Source of the DNA: Deinococcales bacterium
GTDB taxonomy: Bacteria > Deinococcota > Deinococci > Deinococcales > JAAFIG01
DNA: 54,869 bases
Assembly: GCA_025352125.1 (NCBI GenBank)
Contig: JANXTZ010000001.1
Location: 1-54,869 of the forward strand
Reading direction: 5' to 3'
A program made the position numbers and the translations under genes. Under the pieces are notes generated by a model, which was not told the DNA's origin, searched no databases, and worked only from the letters and a program-made list of their open reading frames with translations. This document shows positions 38,446-47,363 of this stretch, in pieces; the first letter of the stretch is position 1, and each line of letters begins with the position of its first letter.

Positions 38446-39795
38446 CTATTCAAGCTCGAGGTCGGCGAGGGGCAACTCGAGCACAAACATTGCGCCGCCT
38501 GTGTGATTGTTAAAGGCTCGAGCGTCGCCGCCGTGCGCTCTGGCGATGCGGCGCACCACCGCCAAACCGATGCCAGAGCCACCGGCTCGGGAGTAGAAGC
38601 GCTCGAAAATAAACTCGAGGTCTTCAGGGCGAATGCCTGGACCGTTGTCGGTGATCGAAATTATGGCTTTTTGCCCTTGCTGTTCGAGTTTCAACTGCAC
38701 GCTGGCGGGTCTGAATTCGCAGGTTTCTCTGGTGTTGGTCACGGCACGCACGGCGTTGCGGGTCAAATTGCGGATGGCTTGACGCAAACGGACTGGATCG
38801 GCGCTGATCTCGAGACGATTTGGCGGCACAACGAATTCGAGCGGCGATTGTTGATACTCGAGCGCCACCGCCCTCACGACCTCTCGAGCATCCAGAAGGT
38901 GCAAATCCAGCGTTGGCTCGAGTTCGCCGCGAGCCAGCAACAAGAGATCTTCGCTGGTGCGGGCAATGTCCCAGGCGGCATCTCGGGCGCTGATGGCGAG
39001 CGGATTGGCGGTTTGCGATGCCAAGTTCTCGAGTTGCGCGGTCAGCACCGTTAAGGGCGTTCCGAGTTCATGGGCAATTTCGGCGAGCGTGCCACGCTCA
39101 ATTTGTTGTCGATCTCGAATTCTGGTCAGGGTACCCTCGAGCGCACCGACCAAAACCCCAACCTCATCGCCCACCAAACCCGTCAAGCCGAGCGACTGGG
39201 GATTTGAAGGATCAACGTTGGCGGCTCGGGCAGCCGCAAGCTCGAGCGGTTTCAAACCTCGAGCACCGATGGTATAACCGAGCGGAAATGCCAAAAGTGT
39301 TGCCAACAACGCCAGTCCTGTCAGGGCGACAAGCGCAAATTTACGGGTTTGCTCGAGTTCTCGAGCGTCCACGGCAACATAAATGCTCCCAATGACTCGG
39401 GATCGGATCGTCCAATTCGTTTTTCCAATCCAGAGAACCCGATTTTCGAGGTGCGTTAAACCATTGACGGTCGGCAGTTGCAAGTTTCCAAGGTTGCTCG
39501 AGTGAAATTGTGCGACAGGTTGTCCATCAAGGTCATGCAATTGGTAGTAAACCTCGCCGTAAAAAGCTTTTTCTTGAAGTGCGTTGATCGGATTGTCGAA
39601 TCTGGCTTGCAGATTTTGCCCGTAGCTGGCAGTCTCTTCTTTCAAGTGACGTTCCAGGGCAAAATTAATTCCAAAATAAGACGCAATTCCCAAAATTCCG
39701 GTCAAAAACAATGTCAAAACCGTGTATGCCAGCGCCAAACGGGTTCTCAGCGCATGAATGGGTCGAACTTGAGGTTGCAAAAAGGCGTTTGACAT
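38446..39795 (-). CDS. Membrane sensor histidine kinase
   Basis: A 449-residue HAMP-type kinase. One helix at about 18-40, an extracytoplasmic domain of about 115 residues with Gln/Tyr-rich content, a second helix at about 155-175, HAMP, then the phosphoacceptor region EIAHELGTPLTVL (His242) and the ATPase domain with NLTRNAVRAV, DNGPGIRPEDLEFIFERFY and GGSGIGLAVVRR. The H-box has HELGTP instead of HELRTP. Its ATG is three bases after the response regulator stop, so they form a pair. The signal is unknown. Confidence 0.93.
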   Translation of the reverse strand: MSNAFLQPQVRPIHALRTRLALAYTVLTLFLTGILGIASYFGINFALERHLKEETASYGQNLQARFDNPINALQEKAFYGEVYYQLHDLDGQPVAQFHSSNLGNLQLPTVNGLTHLENRVLWIGKTNWTIRSRVIGSIYVAVDARELEQTRKFALVALTGLALLATLLAFPLGYTIGARGLKPLELAAARAANVDPSNPQSLGLTGLVGDEVGVLVGALEGTLTRIRDRQQIERGTLAEIAHELGTPLTVLTAQLENLASQTANPLAISARDAAWDIARTSEDLLLLARGELEPTLDLHLLDAREVVRAVALEYQQSPLEFVVPPNRLEISADPVRLRQAIRNLTRNAVRAVTNTRETCEFRPASVQLKLEQQGQKAIISITDNGPGIRPEDLEFIFERFYSRAGGSGIGLAVVRRIARAHGGDARAFNNHTGGAMFVLELPLADLELE

Positions 39796-39798
39796 GAA

Positions 39799-40488
39799 TT
39801 AGTCGCTGTTGCGAAAAGCATAACCCGCGCCGCGCACGGTGCGTATCACATTTTCCAAACCCGCCTGGCGCAACTTGCGTCTGATCGCACTGATTCGCAC
39901 CTCAATGGCATTCGAGTCTGGTTCGAGGTCTTGGTAGCTGCGCTCAAACAATTCAGATTGCGAAAATATCCGTCCTGGGCGACGGGCGAGTATCTCGAGA
40001 AGCTCAAATTCCTTGGTCGAAAGGCTTATTTCAGCCGCACCCACCGAACATTTTCGGGCATGAGGCTCGAGTTTGAGCGTTCCAATTTCGATGGCGTCAT
40101 TGTGTGGGCGACGCAGCCGCAACTGCGCGTGCAATCGCGCCCGAAGCTCCTCGAGCGCGAAGGGTTTGGTGATGTAGTCGTCTGCCCCAGCGTACAAACC
40201 ATCAACCCGGTCGGCAATGCTGATCCGACCGGTCACGGCAATAATGACTGGCGCGTTGTCGGCTCGAAGTTGCCGTGCGACTTCAAGACCATCGAGGTCT
40301 GGCAAGCCCAGGTCGAGCAGTACCACGTCTGGGTGTTCTAGCGCGGCAAGCTCTAATGCTGCCAAGCCAGTTTTGACGCTCAGAACCTCATAACCCGCCA
40401 GCCTCAAATCGCCCGCCAAAACGCCCGCCAAGTTTTCGTCGTCTTCAACAACCAATATCTTTGCCAACCCACGACCTTGCATGGTCAA
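39799..40488 (-). CDS. OmpR/PhoB-family response regulator
   Basis: A 229-residue regulator: receiver domain (1-120) with VVEDDEN, the phosphoacceptor Asp59 in VVLLDLGLP and Lys in YITKPF, then a winged-helix DNA-binding domain (about 130-225; SLSTKEFELLEILARRPGRI and TVRGAGYAF). Partner of the kinase immediately downstream. Its ATG overlaps the stop of the secreted repeat protein, so all three are probably one transcript. The second ATG (two codons later) is an alternative start. Confidence 0.94.
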   Translation of the reverse strand: MTMQGRGLAKILVVEDDENLAGVLAGDLRLAGYEVLSVKTGLAALELAALEHPDVVLLDLGLPDLDGLEVARQLRADNAPVIIAVTGRISIADRVDGLYAGADDYITKPFALEELRARLHAQLRLRRPHNDAIEIGTLKLEPHARKCSVGAAEISLSTKEFELLEILARRPGRIFSQSELFERSYQDLEPDSNAIEVRISAIRRKLRQAGLENVIRTVRGAGYAFRNSD

Positions 40489-41123
40489 TTGCCGCCCTTG
40501 TCGGTGAAATAATCGCCGACACGATCCGAACCCTTGGGCTTTTTTGGTGGTTCTGGCTTTTCTGGCTTTTCTGGCTTTTCGGGTTTCTCAGGTTTCTCAG
40601 GTTTTTGGGGCTGTTCAGGTTTTTCTGGCTTCTCGGGAGGTGCTAATGGTATTGGCGTGGTTGGCGGTTTGACCGGAGTCACCGGATTTGGTGTCGGAGT
40701 CGGCGTGGACGGATTTGACCCACCACTGGCTGGCTTGGGACTATCGCTACTCGAGGGAATCGAGATCGGTTGATTGGGTTGAACTCTGATGGTAACGATC
40801 CGAACAAAAAAACCTTGATCCGACAGGAATTTTGGCAACTCGAGCGTCTGGTTGTTACCGCCAATCAATTGCAACTGCCCCGCGTTGAGATTACCTCCGT
40901 AGGCGACGGGCGTGCGTCCGGAGACAGACCAAAGTGCCTTGATGCTGCCCGAATACGAATTGACCGACAACTCAAATTCTGAACCGTTCACAACACCGTA
41001 ACCAACAATACGTTGCAAACTCGGTTCAAAAACGAACAATTCGGCAGGTGCGGTGCCAGCCTGTGCCGTTGGCATCCCCATTGCAATCACAACAAGCAAG
41101 GGGGCGAAACGAAACAATGTCAT
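40485..41123 (-). CDS. Secreted protein with Pro-Glu-Lys repeats
   Basis: A 212-residue protein with a signal peptide (MTLFRFAPLLVVIAMGMPTA, cleavage near QAG), a beta-rich domain of about 110 residues (ELFVFEPSLQRIVGYGVVNG and on), a Ser/Thr/Pro linker, and about 11 copies of a P-E-K type triplet before a basic end. Such charged Pro-rich stretches often span or bind the cell wall. The repeat is a 9-base tandem array at about 40545-40640 and may change length. A -10 box lies seven bases before the ATG. Linked by overlap to a two-component pair, so it may take part in the signal. Confidence 0.72.
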   Translation of the reverse strand: MTLFRFAPLLVVIAMGMPTAQAGTAPAELFVFEPSLQRIVGYGVVNGSEFELSVNSYSGSIKALWSVSGRTPVAYGGNLNAGQLQLIGGNNQTLELPKFLSDQGFFVRIVTIRVQPNQPISIPSSSDSPKPASGGSNPSTPTPTPNPVTPVKPPTTPIPLAPPEKPEKPEQPQKPEKPEKPEKPEKPEKPEPPKKPKGSDRVGDYFTDKGGN

Positions 41124-41130
41124 GGTTTGT

Positions 41131-41136
41131 AGTTTA
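41131..41136 (-). promoter_or_regulatory. Leaderless-type -10 box of the secreted repeat protein
   Basis: On the minus strand TAAACT ends seven bases before the ATG at 41123. It probably drives the three-gene run with the response regulator and kinase. The rest of 41137-41338 holds the divergent promoter region of the protease and no gene. Confidence 0.5.
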
Positions 41137-41338
41137 GCCCTTTTGCTGAACCGAATCTGAAAACAATGATAGCTCAAGTCAAAGTTCGAGCCAACATTCT
41201 CAGGCACTCGAGCCACCGCATTCCAGTCAAACCGCGACAGAAACAATTGCTTTACCAAGGGAATTCAGATATTCACACCCCAACGTACAAACTCGAGCTA
41301 AAATGAAGACATTCTTGACGCTGGACAGGGGAGTATTC

Positions 41339-43306
41339 ATGAATCAAGGTCTAAAATTATTATTCAGCATTGCCGCCATCACCTTTGCTCAATCGGCGCT
41401 GGCGACGCCAACACCTTTTCAACATTTTGACAGCCTCAAGCTGCGAGAAACCGTCGCGGGTCAAAACGTACCTTTGAATTGGACCGCCGAACCGTTGCGC
41501 AGCTCGAGTTTTACCGCAAATCTCTTCAGCACCCAGACCGCTCAAGCCGCAGCCAACTCTTGGACCATTCTGGTTTACATCAACGCCGACAACAGCCTCG
41601 AGCAAAACGCCCGATCCGACATCGATGAAATGATGCGGGTCGGTTCAAATCAGAACGTCAAAATGGTGGTGCAAGCCGATTACAAATCCGTCACTGGCGT
41701 CGCTCGAGCCTTGATCACCAAGGGCGGCGTGACCGACACGCAAGAGCTGCCCGAACTCAATTCGGACGATCCGCAAAACCTGGCGAACTTTATCGCATAC
41801 GGCATTCAAAGGTACCCAGCGCAGCATTACGGCTTGGTGCTCTGGGATCACGGCGGTCAGTGGTTTGGTTACGGTGGCGACGACACCAGCGAGAGCTACG
41901 GCATGAAACTTCCAGAAGTCCACACCGCCGTCTCGGCGGCGTTGCGTTACGTCGGCTTGCCTCAACTCGATTTTTTATCGTTCGACACTTGCTTAATGGG
42001 CGGACTCGAGCCACTGATGGAAGAGGCGGATTTGGCAAAACTCTATCTTGCCAATCCAGAAATTGATTACGGTGACGGCTGGGATTACTCGGCGGTGCTG
42101 AATTACCTCGAGCAAAACCCGACCAGCAGTTTGACCGATTTTGGCAAAGCCGAAGTGAAAGCTTACGCGGCGCATCACAACAGCGATCCATCCGATTTGC
42201 AATACCGCGCCCATGCGGCATACGACCTGTCCAAAGTCGATAATCTGAGCAAAGCCGTGCAAAACTTTAATGCCGCGCTGCAAACCGCCTGGGAAACCGA
42301 GCGCAACACCCTGGCTGGCGTGCGAAAAAACGTGCTCGAGTACGGCATAGACGCTGAAAACCCACACGCACCACGGGATTTTATTGATCTTGGCGATTAC
42401 GCGACCCTGATCAGCAACACCACCAAAAACATTGCTTTAAAGTTGGTCGCGGGCAGGCTCTCAGACGCCATTGCCGCCACCGTGATTGCCAAAACCACAG
42501 GTTCGAGAAACGTTTCCTCGAGTGGACTCAGCATCTACTTGCCCTCCAACAACAGCAATTTGCTACCAACTCGAGGGGTGGAGGTTTACAACGCCCTGCG
42601 CTCGAGCCAGAGCACCAATTGGAAAGATTTTGTCCAGACCTGGACTGATGCGGTGCGTTTCAACCGTGATCGCCCAGAGTTGAGCATCACAGGCACGGAA
42701 AATCCAGATGCGGTCGCCAAAAACGCACCGACCAAAATCAAATTCTCGGTCAAGGGCGATGACGTGGACACCTTCCACCTCTCAGCGGGACAAGCCGTGA
42801 ACGGTGCGTACAATCTGTACGGCGATTTGATTTACACCAAAAAAGACGCCGGAGATTACAGTTTCAAGTGGGACGGCGGTTGGTATGTGGTGTCCGACGG
42901 CACAAATATCGATTACTTCTGTGGGTTTTACAACAATGCCGACGAACCGCAAATGATTTCAAACGCCATTTATACCGCCCCGAACGGCAGAAAAATAGAG
43001 GTGGGCATTGTCTTTGACGAACAGAACTCGAGAATCACCAGCGCCCTGGATTTGAGCGGCTCGAGTCCAAGGGACATGACTCTCGAGACGGGTGGACGAA
43101 TTGGTTTTGAATTTATTCAACGCAATGCGGGCGGCGATGAGCAAAAAATTCCCACCGGTTTGAGCGTGACCATTCCAAAAGGGGGCATCACGGCGCTCGA
43201 GGTGGACTGGAAGCCACTTCCGAAAGGCAGGTATTCGGTGAATATCGGGGCGACAGATTGGGCTGGCAATGAAGCGGTGAAAGAGGTGCCAGTAACGGTT
43301 AAATAG
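41339..43306 (+). CDS. Clostripain-family (C11) cysteine protease, secreted
   Basis: Secreted cysteine endopeptidase related to clostripain. From ATG 41339 (Shine-Dalgarno AGGGGAG) there is a signal peptide MNQGLKLLFSIAAITFAQSA, then the caspase-like fold with the catalytic His171 in VLWDHGGQ and Cys218 in FDTCLMGGLE. The last 200 residues form beta-sandwich domains (ITGTENPDAVAKNAPTKIKF; and VEWKPLPKGRYSVNIGATDW-like end). 655 residues. An in-frame ATG at 41303 was not used, because it lies over a likely -10 (TAAAAT). Specificity for Arg, as in clostripain, is not assured. Confidence 0.9.
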   Translation: MNQGLKLLFSIAAITFAQSALATPTPFQHFDSLKLRETVAGQNVPLNWTAEPLRSSSFTANLFSTQTAQAAANSWTILVYINADNSLEQNARSDIDEMMRVGSNQNVKMVVQADYKSVTGVARALITKGGVTDTQELPELNSDDPQNLANFIAYGIQRYPAQHYGLVLWDHGGQWFGYGGDDTSESYGMKLPEVHTAVSAALRYVGLPQLDFLSFDTCLMGGLEPLMEEADLAKLYLANPEIDYGDGWDYSAVLNYLEQNPTSSLTDFGKAEVKAYAAHHNSDPSDLQYRAHAAYDLSKVDNLSKAVQNFNAALQTAWETERNTLAGVRKNVLEYGIDAENPHAPRDFIDLGDYATLISNTTKNIALKLVAGRLSDAIAATVIAKTTGSRNVSSSGLSIYLPSNNSNLLPTRGVEVYNALRSSQSTNWKDFVQTWTDAVRFNRDRPELSITGTENPDAVAKNAPTKIKFSVKGDDVDTFHLSAGQAVNGAYNLYGDLIYTKKDAGDYSFKWDGGWYVVSDGTNIDYFCGFYNNADEPQMISNAIYTAPNGRKIEVGIVFDEQNSRITSALDLSGSSPRDMTLETGGRIGFEFIQRNAGGDEQKIPTGLSVTIPKGGITALEVDWKPLPKGRYSVNIGATDWAGNEAVKEVPVTVK

Positions 43307-43342
43307 TTCTTTGATGACAATCTCGAGTGGCAATTGAACCTT

Positions 43343-44374
43343 TTACAAATGATCTGGCACCGGACGTTCGTTGCGTTCAACTTTGGACTCAACGAATTTG
43401 ATCTCTCTGTCCCCGAAAAGTCCTTGCGGACGGAAGACCATGACCAGAATAAAAATCAGTCCCAGCGCGATTTGTGACGCACCGAACACGGCGGGGAGTT
43501 TAACGAAACCCAGATCAAACCCGCGCTCGAGATTCCTCAAGAGTTCTGAAAGAACCGTCACGATCACCACGCCCAGCGTTGCACCCGTCAGGCTGGCTTG
43601 ACCACCGAGCACCAGCATGGTCAGTTGCGTGACCATCATGGCAATGTAGAACGTGGCTGGCGAGAAACTGACCAGATAATGCGCGTACAGTGCACCGCCG
43701 ATTCCTGCAAAAAATGCGCCGATGGTAAAGGCAATCAATCGCGTGGGCAAGACCTGAATTCCGATGCCTTGCGCGGCAATGCCGTCCTCACGCGTGGCTC
43801 GCATGGCACGTCCAAACGGCGAATACGCGATTCTCGAGAGCACCACCAGCGTCACCACCATCCAAGCCACCACCCAAGGGAGCGTGGTGAAATCTGGAAT
43901 TCCCGTAAAAGTTCTCGCCCCTCGAGTCAGGGTTTCGGCGTTGATGAGAACGTTGTTGACGATCACCAGAAAGCCGAGCGTGGCGACGCTGACGTAATTT
44001 CCAGACAGGCGCATGAGGGGAATACCGATCAAAAACGCCACAGCCGCGCAGAGCAAACCGGCGAGAATTGTGGCGGGCAAAAACGGCAAGTTGTAACCCG
44101 CCAGAAAACCAGGCAAATCGGGCAGGTACGCCAACTTCTTGGAAACACTGAGCGTCAAAATACCACTCGAGTACGCGCCCAAAGCCATAAAGCCAACGTG
44201 ACCCAGGGAAAACACGCCCGTAAAACCGTTGGACAGCCCAAGGCTGGCGACGAGGATGATGTTGATGCCCATGACAATTAAAACGCGCACGAGGTATTGC
44301 GGCAAAATATTTGGCACGAGCAGGGTGAAGCCAAGCAGTGCTCCCAAAGCAAAGATGAGTCTCGAGTATTTCAC
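43343..44374 (-). CDS. livM: Branched-chain amino acid ABC transporter permease LivM
   Basis: Inner-membrane permease of a Liv-type importer. The 343 residues have about eight or nine helices and the motif GLSNGFTGVFSLGHVGFMALGAYSSG, the LivM signature of this family (shown in part), with RIAYSPFGRAMRATREDGIAA as the coupling loop to the ATPases. GTG start at 44374 overlaps the livH stop (GTGA). A longer frame to 44794 runs through livH and encodes no sense, so I cut it. Confidence 0.92.
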   Translation of the reverse strand: MKYSRLIFALGALLGFTLLVPNILPQYLVRVLIVMGINIILVASLGLSNGFTGVFSLGHVGFMALGAYSSGILTLSVSKKLAYLPDLPGFLAGYNLPFLPATILAGLLCAAVAFLIGIPLMRLSGNYVSVATLGFLVIVNNVLINAETLTRGARTFTGIPDFTTLPWVVAWMVVTLVVLSRIAYSPFGRAMRATREDGIAAQGIGIQVLPTRLIAFTIGAFFAGIGGALYAHYLVSFSPATFYIAMMVTQLTMLVLGGQASLTGATLGVVIVTVLSELLRNLERGFDLGFVKLPAVFGASQIALGLIFILVMVFRPQGLFGDREIKFVESKVERNERPVPDHL

Positions 44375-45276
44375 AGTTTGACCTCTTGCTTGACGCCAAC
44401 AATGCCGCCAGGTCGGAACAGCAAAAAGGCAATCAAGAGCGTGAAAACGATGGCATCGCGGTACGCACCCAAGCCCCATTCGCTCGGCAAGCTTTGAATC
44501 AGAACCTCGAGCGCCCCAAGCACAAAACCCCCGATGATTGCCCCAGGAATGCTGCCGAAACCGCCGATGATGGCGGCGACAAAGGCTTTCAAGAGCGGCG
44601 TGAAACCCATGTGCGGTTCGACCACGCCAGCCTGCGCCGCCCAGAGCACGCCAGCCAGACCCGCAAAGCTGGACGCCATGACGAATGCCACGACGATGAC
44701 GGTGTTGACGTTGATGCCGACCAAATAGCTGGCGGTCAAATCCTCGGCGGCGGCCCGCATTCCAAGACCAACCTGGGTGTTGCGCACAAACCATGCCAGA
44801 AACAACAATGCAAGCAGCGTCAAACCGAACGTCAGCAAATTAATGCTGGTGAACGAAATCCGACCGTCTGCCAGGTTAAACGACGCGTTCAGCCAATCCG
44901 GCAGCGGAAAATTTCGTGGACTCGAGGTGAACAGCAGAATGCCCAGATTCTCGAGGATGTAAGTCAAGGCAACGCTGGTCAGCAGCATCGTGACATCGGG
45001 AGCGCCGCGAACCGGGCGGTAGGCAATCCGTTCAATGATGATGCCGACCAATGCCGAAATGACAATCCCGAGCAGCACCGCCAGCAAGAACGGCACGCCC
45101 GCCAATTGCATCACCAGCGTTCCGAACGCGCCGACCATCATCATGTCGCCGTGGGCGAAATTGGTCAGGCGCAGCAAGGAGAAAATGATTGACAGCCCAA
45201 CCGCCACCAGCGCAAACATGCTGCCCTGCGAGACGGCGTTGATGATCTGCTGAAAAGTGTACTCGAGAAGGTTCAT
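44371..45276 (-). CDS. livH: Branched-chain amino acid ABC transporter permease LivH
   Basis: Second permease of the importer. The 301 residues have about eight helices with the start QQIINAVSQGSMFALVAVGL, TNFAHGDMMMVGAF and RMAYRPVRGAP-like loop (here RIAYRPVRGAP), and the coupling motif MRAAAEDLTASYLVGINVN. ATGA overlap with livF upstream and GTGA with livM downstream. Confidence 0.93.
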   Translation of the reverse strand: MNLLEYTFQQIINAVSQGSMFALVAVGLSIIFSLLRLTNFAHGDMMMVGAFGTLVMQLAGVPFLLAVLLGIVISALVGIIIERIAYRPVRGAPDVTMLLTSVALTYILENLGILLFTSSPRNFPLPDWLNASFNLADGRISFTSINLLTFGLTLLALLFLAWFVRNTQVGLGMRAAAEDLTASYLVGINVNTVIVVAFVMASSFAGLAGVLWAAQAGVVEPHMGFTPLLKAFVAAIIGGFGSIPGAIIGGFVLGALEVLIQSLPSEWGLGAYRDAIVFTLLIAFLLFRPGGIVGVKQEVKL

Positions 45277-46022
45277 GCCGCCCTCGAGTCTTGAGTCTCA
45301 ATACCGCCACCCAGATAAGCTTGCGCCACACGTTCGGAATTGAGTCGAAGTTCGCTGGCGCTGCCGTTGAGCACGATTTCGCCAGTGCGCAAGACGTAAG
45401 CACGGTCTGCCAGATTCAGGGCGATGTTGACGTTTTGTTCGACCAGCAAAATGGTCGTGCCCGTTTTTTTGAGTTCCGCCAGGGTTGCAAAAATTTGGCG
45501 CACGATCAGGGGCGCAATGCCGAGGCTTGGTTCGTCGAGCAACAACATTTTTGGGCGGTTCATCAACGCCCTGGTCAAGGCAAGCATCTGTTGTTCGCCG
45601 CCCGAGAGCGTGCCTGCGGTTTGGGTTTTGCGCTCCGACAAAATCGGGAACATCTCAAACATTCGGTCAATGTCGGCTTGAATATTTTCTTTGTCATTGC
45701 GTTGACTCGCGCCCAACCGCAGGTTCTCGAGCACGGTCATGCCAGGAAACACCCGCCGTCCCTCTGGGCTGTGCGAGACGCCCAATGCCACAATTTGAGT
45801 TGGGTTGAGCCTGGCAATGTTCTGATTGGCATACGTAATACCGCCCGATTTGGCTTTGACCAGCCCAGAAATCGCGCGAAGTGTGGTGCTTTTACCCGCG
45901 CCGTTCGCCCCCAACAGCGCCACGACCTCGCCAGATTTGACCTCGAGCGATACGTTTTTGAGTGCTCGAACCGCGCCGTAATTGACCTCGAGTTGCTCGA
46001 TTTTGAGTAGCGTTTCACTCAT
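45273..46022 (-). CDS. livF: Branched-chain amino acid ABC transporter ATPase LivF
   Basis: Cytosolic ATPase subunit. The 249 residues contain Walker A GANGAGKST, the signature LSGGEQQM and Walker B LLLDEPSLGIAP, with LEVNYGAVRALKNVSLEV at the start. LivF is distinguished from LivG by the SLGIAP ending of Walker B. It overlaps both neighbours by four bases. Confidence 0.94.
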   Translation of the reverse strand: MSETLLKIEQLEVNYGAVRALKNVSLEVKSGEVVALLGANGAGKSTTLRAISGLVKAKSGGITYANQNIARLNPTQIVALGVSHSPEGRRVFPGMTVLENLRLGASQRNDKENIQADIDRMFEMFPILSERKTQTAGTLSGGEQQMLALTRALMNRPKMLLLDEPSLGIAPLIVRQIFATLAELKKTGTTILLVEQNVNIALNLADRAYVLRTGEIVLNGSASELRLNSERVAQAYLGGGIETQDSRAA

Positions 46023-46801
46023 GCGGCTGCCTCTTCACTCGCGCCCAAGTACGCCTCGCGCACCTTCGGGTTGGCTTGGACTTCACCTGGCGTGCCTTGC
46101 CCAATGGTGTTTCCATACGCCAGCACTTGAATGCGTTCGCAGAGGTTCATGATCAAGTCCATGTCGTGTTCAATCACAATCACCGCAACTTTGTACTGAT
46201 CGCGGATAAGACGGATCAACTCGAGCAGTGCCTGGGTTTCACTCGAGTCCAGACCGGCGGCGGGTTCGTCGAGCATCAACAGTTTGGGGCGTGAGGCGAG
46301 CGCCCTGGCAATCTCGAGACGGCGCTGATCGCCGTAAGGAAGACTGCCCGCCTTATCGTGTAACCGCTTCTCGAGTTTGACCAAATGCAGCAACTCGAGC
46401 GCGGCAGAATCGATGGCGCGAGCCTGTAAGTTCATGCCGCCAAACAGGGCTTGCGCCAGGTTGATCGGTTCGCGCAGTTGCGCACTGACGCGGACATTCT
46501 CGAGCACCGAAAGTTCTTTGAACAGCCGTGTGCCTTGAAAGGTTCGGGCAATGCCAAGCCTTGCGATTTTCGCGGGTTCCAAACCGCCAATTTCTTGTCC
46601 CAAAAGTTGAACGCTGCCCGAAGTCGGCGCGAGAAAACCACTGATGACGTTGAACAGCGTACTTTTGCCGCTGCCATTTGGTCCAATCACACCGATCAAT
46701 TCGCCAGCCTCGACCCGCATTGAATGGTTTTGCAACGCCACCAGCCCTTTGAAGGCTTTGGTCAGGTTGTTCGTCTCGAGCAACGGCGATGCGCTGTGCA
46801 T
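46019..46801 (-). CDS. livG: Branched-chain amino acid ABC transporter ATPase LivG
   Basis: Second ATPase of the importer, about 260 residues: Walker A GPNGSGKST, LPYGDQRRLEIARAL as the LivG-type signature (no LSGGQ), Walker B LLMLDEPAAGLDSSE and the C-terminal VREAYLGAS. ATG 46801 is chosen because an extended -10 ends five bases before it; a GTG five codons upstream lies within that box. First gene of the run livG-livF-livH-livM. No substrate-binding protein gene (livJ/K) lies in the window, so it must be elsewhere. Confidence 0.93.
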   Translation of the reverse strand: MHSASPLLETNNLTKAFKGLVALQNHSMRVEAGELIGVIGPNGSGKSTLFNVISGFLAPTSGSVQLLGQEIGGLEPAKIARLGIARTFQGTRLFKELSVLENVRVSAQLREPINLAQALFGGMNLQARAIDSAALELLHLVKLEKRLHDKAGSLPYGDQRRLEIARALASRPKLLMLDEPAAGLDSSETQALLELIRLIRDQYKVAVIVIEHDMDLIMNLCERIQVLAYGNTIGQGTPGEVQANPKVREAYLGASEEAAA

Positions 46802-46806
46802 TGGTG

Positions 46807-46815
46807 AATATATCA
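46807..46815 (-). promoter_or_regulatory. Extended -10 promoter of the liv operon, leaderless type
   Basis: On the minus strand TG-A-TATATT ends five bases before the livG ATG. No clear -35 is seen, as is usual for extended -10 promoters. Between here and 46994 no gene is supported. Confidence 0.6.
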
Positions 46816-46994
46816 CTTTCTGGCAAGCGATGTTCTTGGAATTTTAAAAATCAAATGATCGGATCAAAGCGTGCTAGAGTGTCAATTGATCAGAATTCTC
46901 GGGGCGATGATCTTGAATCACTTCGCTTTGGATACCATGAATAAATCCTTAACCAAGCATAACCGCAAAAAATTACCCGAACCACCTGAAGACC

Positions 46995-47339
46995 TTGAAT
47001 CGAAAAATTCTTGAATGGCTCGGCGAAGGACTTCAAGCCGCGCTCGAGCGTGCCGACGGCGTGGTGATTGCCGCGCTCGACACTGGAAATTTACCGCCTG
47101 CACTTACGCCCATGATTGCCGCGAGCCGCAAACCAATCGTGATTTGCACCCGCACCCATGCGGGACCGATTCTGCCCGTGTAAGGCTATGAGGGCGGCGG
47201 CCAATTGCTGCAAGAGGCGGGCGCAATTCCGGCATCGCATTTGAATGCGTTCAAAGCCAGAATCTTGTTGATCGTTCTGCTGGCGTTAAACCGCTCGAGA
47301 GACGAGATTGAACGACATTTTGCACTTGGCTTGCAATAG
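46995..47339 (+). pseudogene. L-asparaginase C-terminal remnant with an in-frame stop
   Basis: Only the last 110 or so residues of an asparaginase remain. The frame reads LEWLGEGLQAALERADGVVI, then ALDTGNLPPAL, CTRTHAGPILPV, then TAA (47181-47183) where a Tyr/GYEGGG run is normal, and goes on GYEGGGQLLQEAGAIPASHL, AFKARILLIVLLAL to TAG at 47337. The N-terminal 200 residues, with both catalytic threonines, are absent upstream. So it is a dead fragment, kept well enough that the loss is probably recent. A short peptide from the TTG at 46995 to the first stop may still be made, but nothing suggests a role. Confidence 0.85.
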
Positions 47340-47363
47340 CCTTCTCGAGTTTTGGATGCAGGT

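Noticed and set aside
40545..40640. CRISPR-like or non-coding tandem repeat
   Set aside because: The nine-base repeats have no spacers and encode the P-E-K stretch of a secreted protein in frame.
44375..44794. Long N-terminal part of the LivM frame
   Set aside because: It lies inside livH and is rich in Arg, His, Trp and Gly as shadow frames are; the GTGA junction at 44374 gives the true start.
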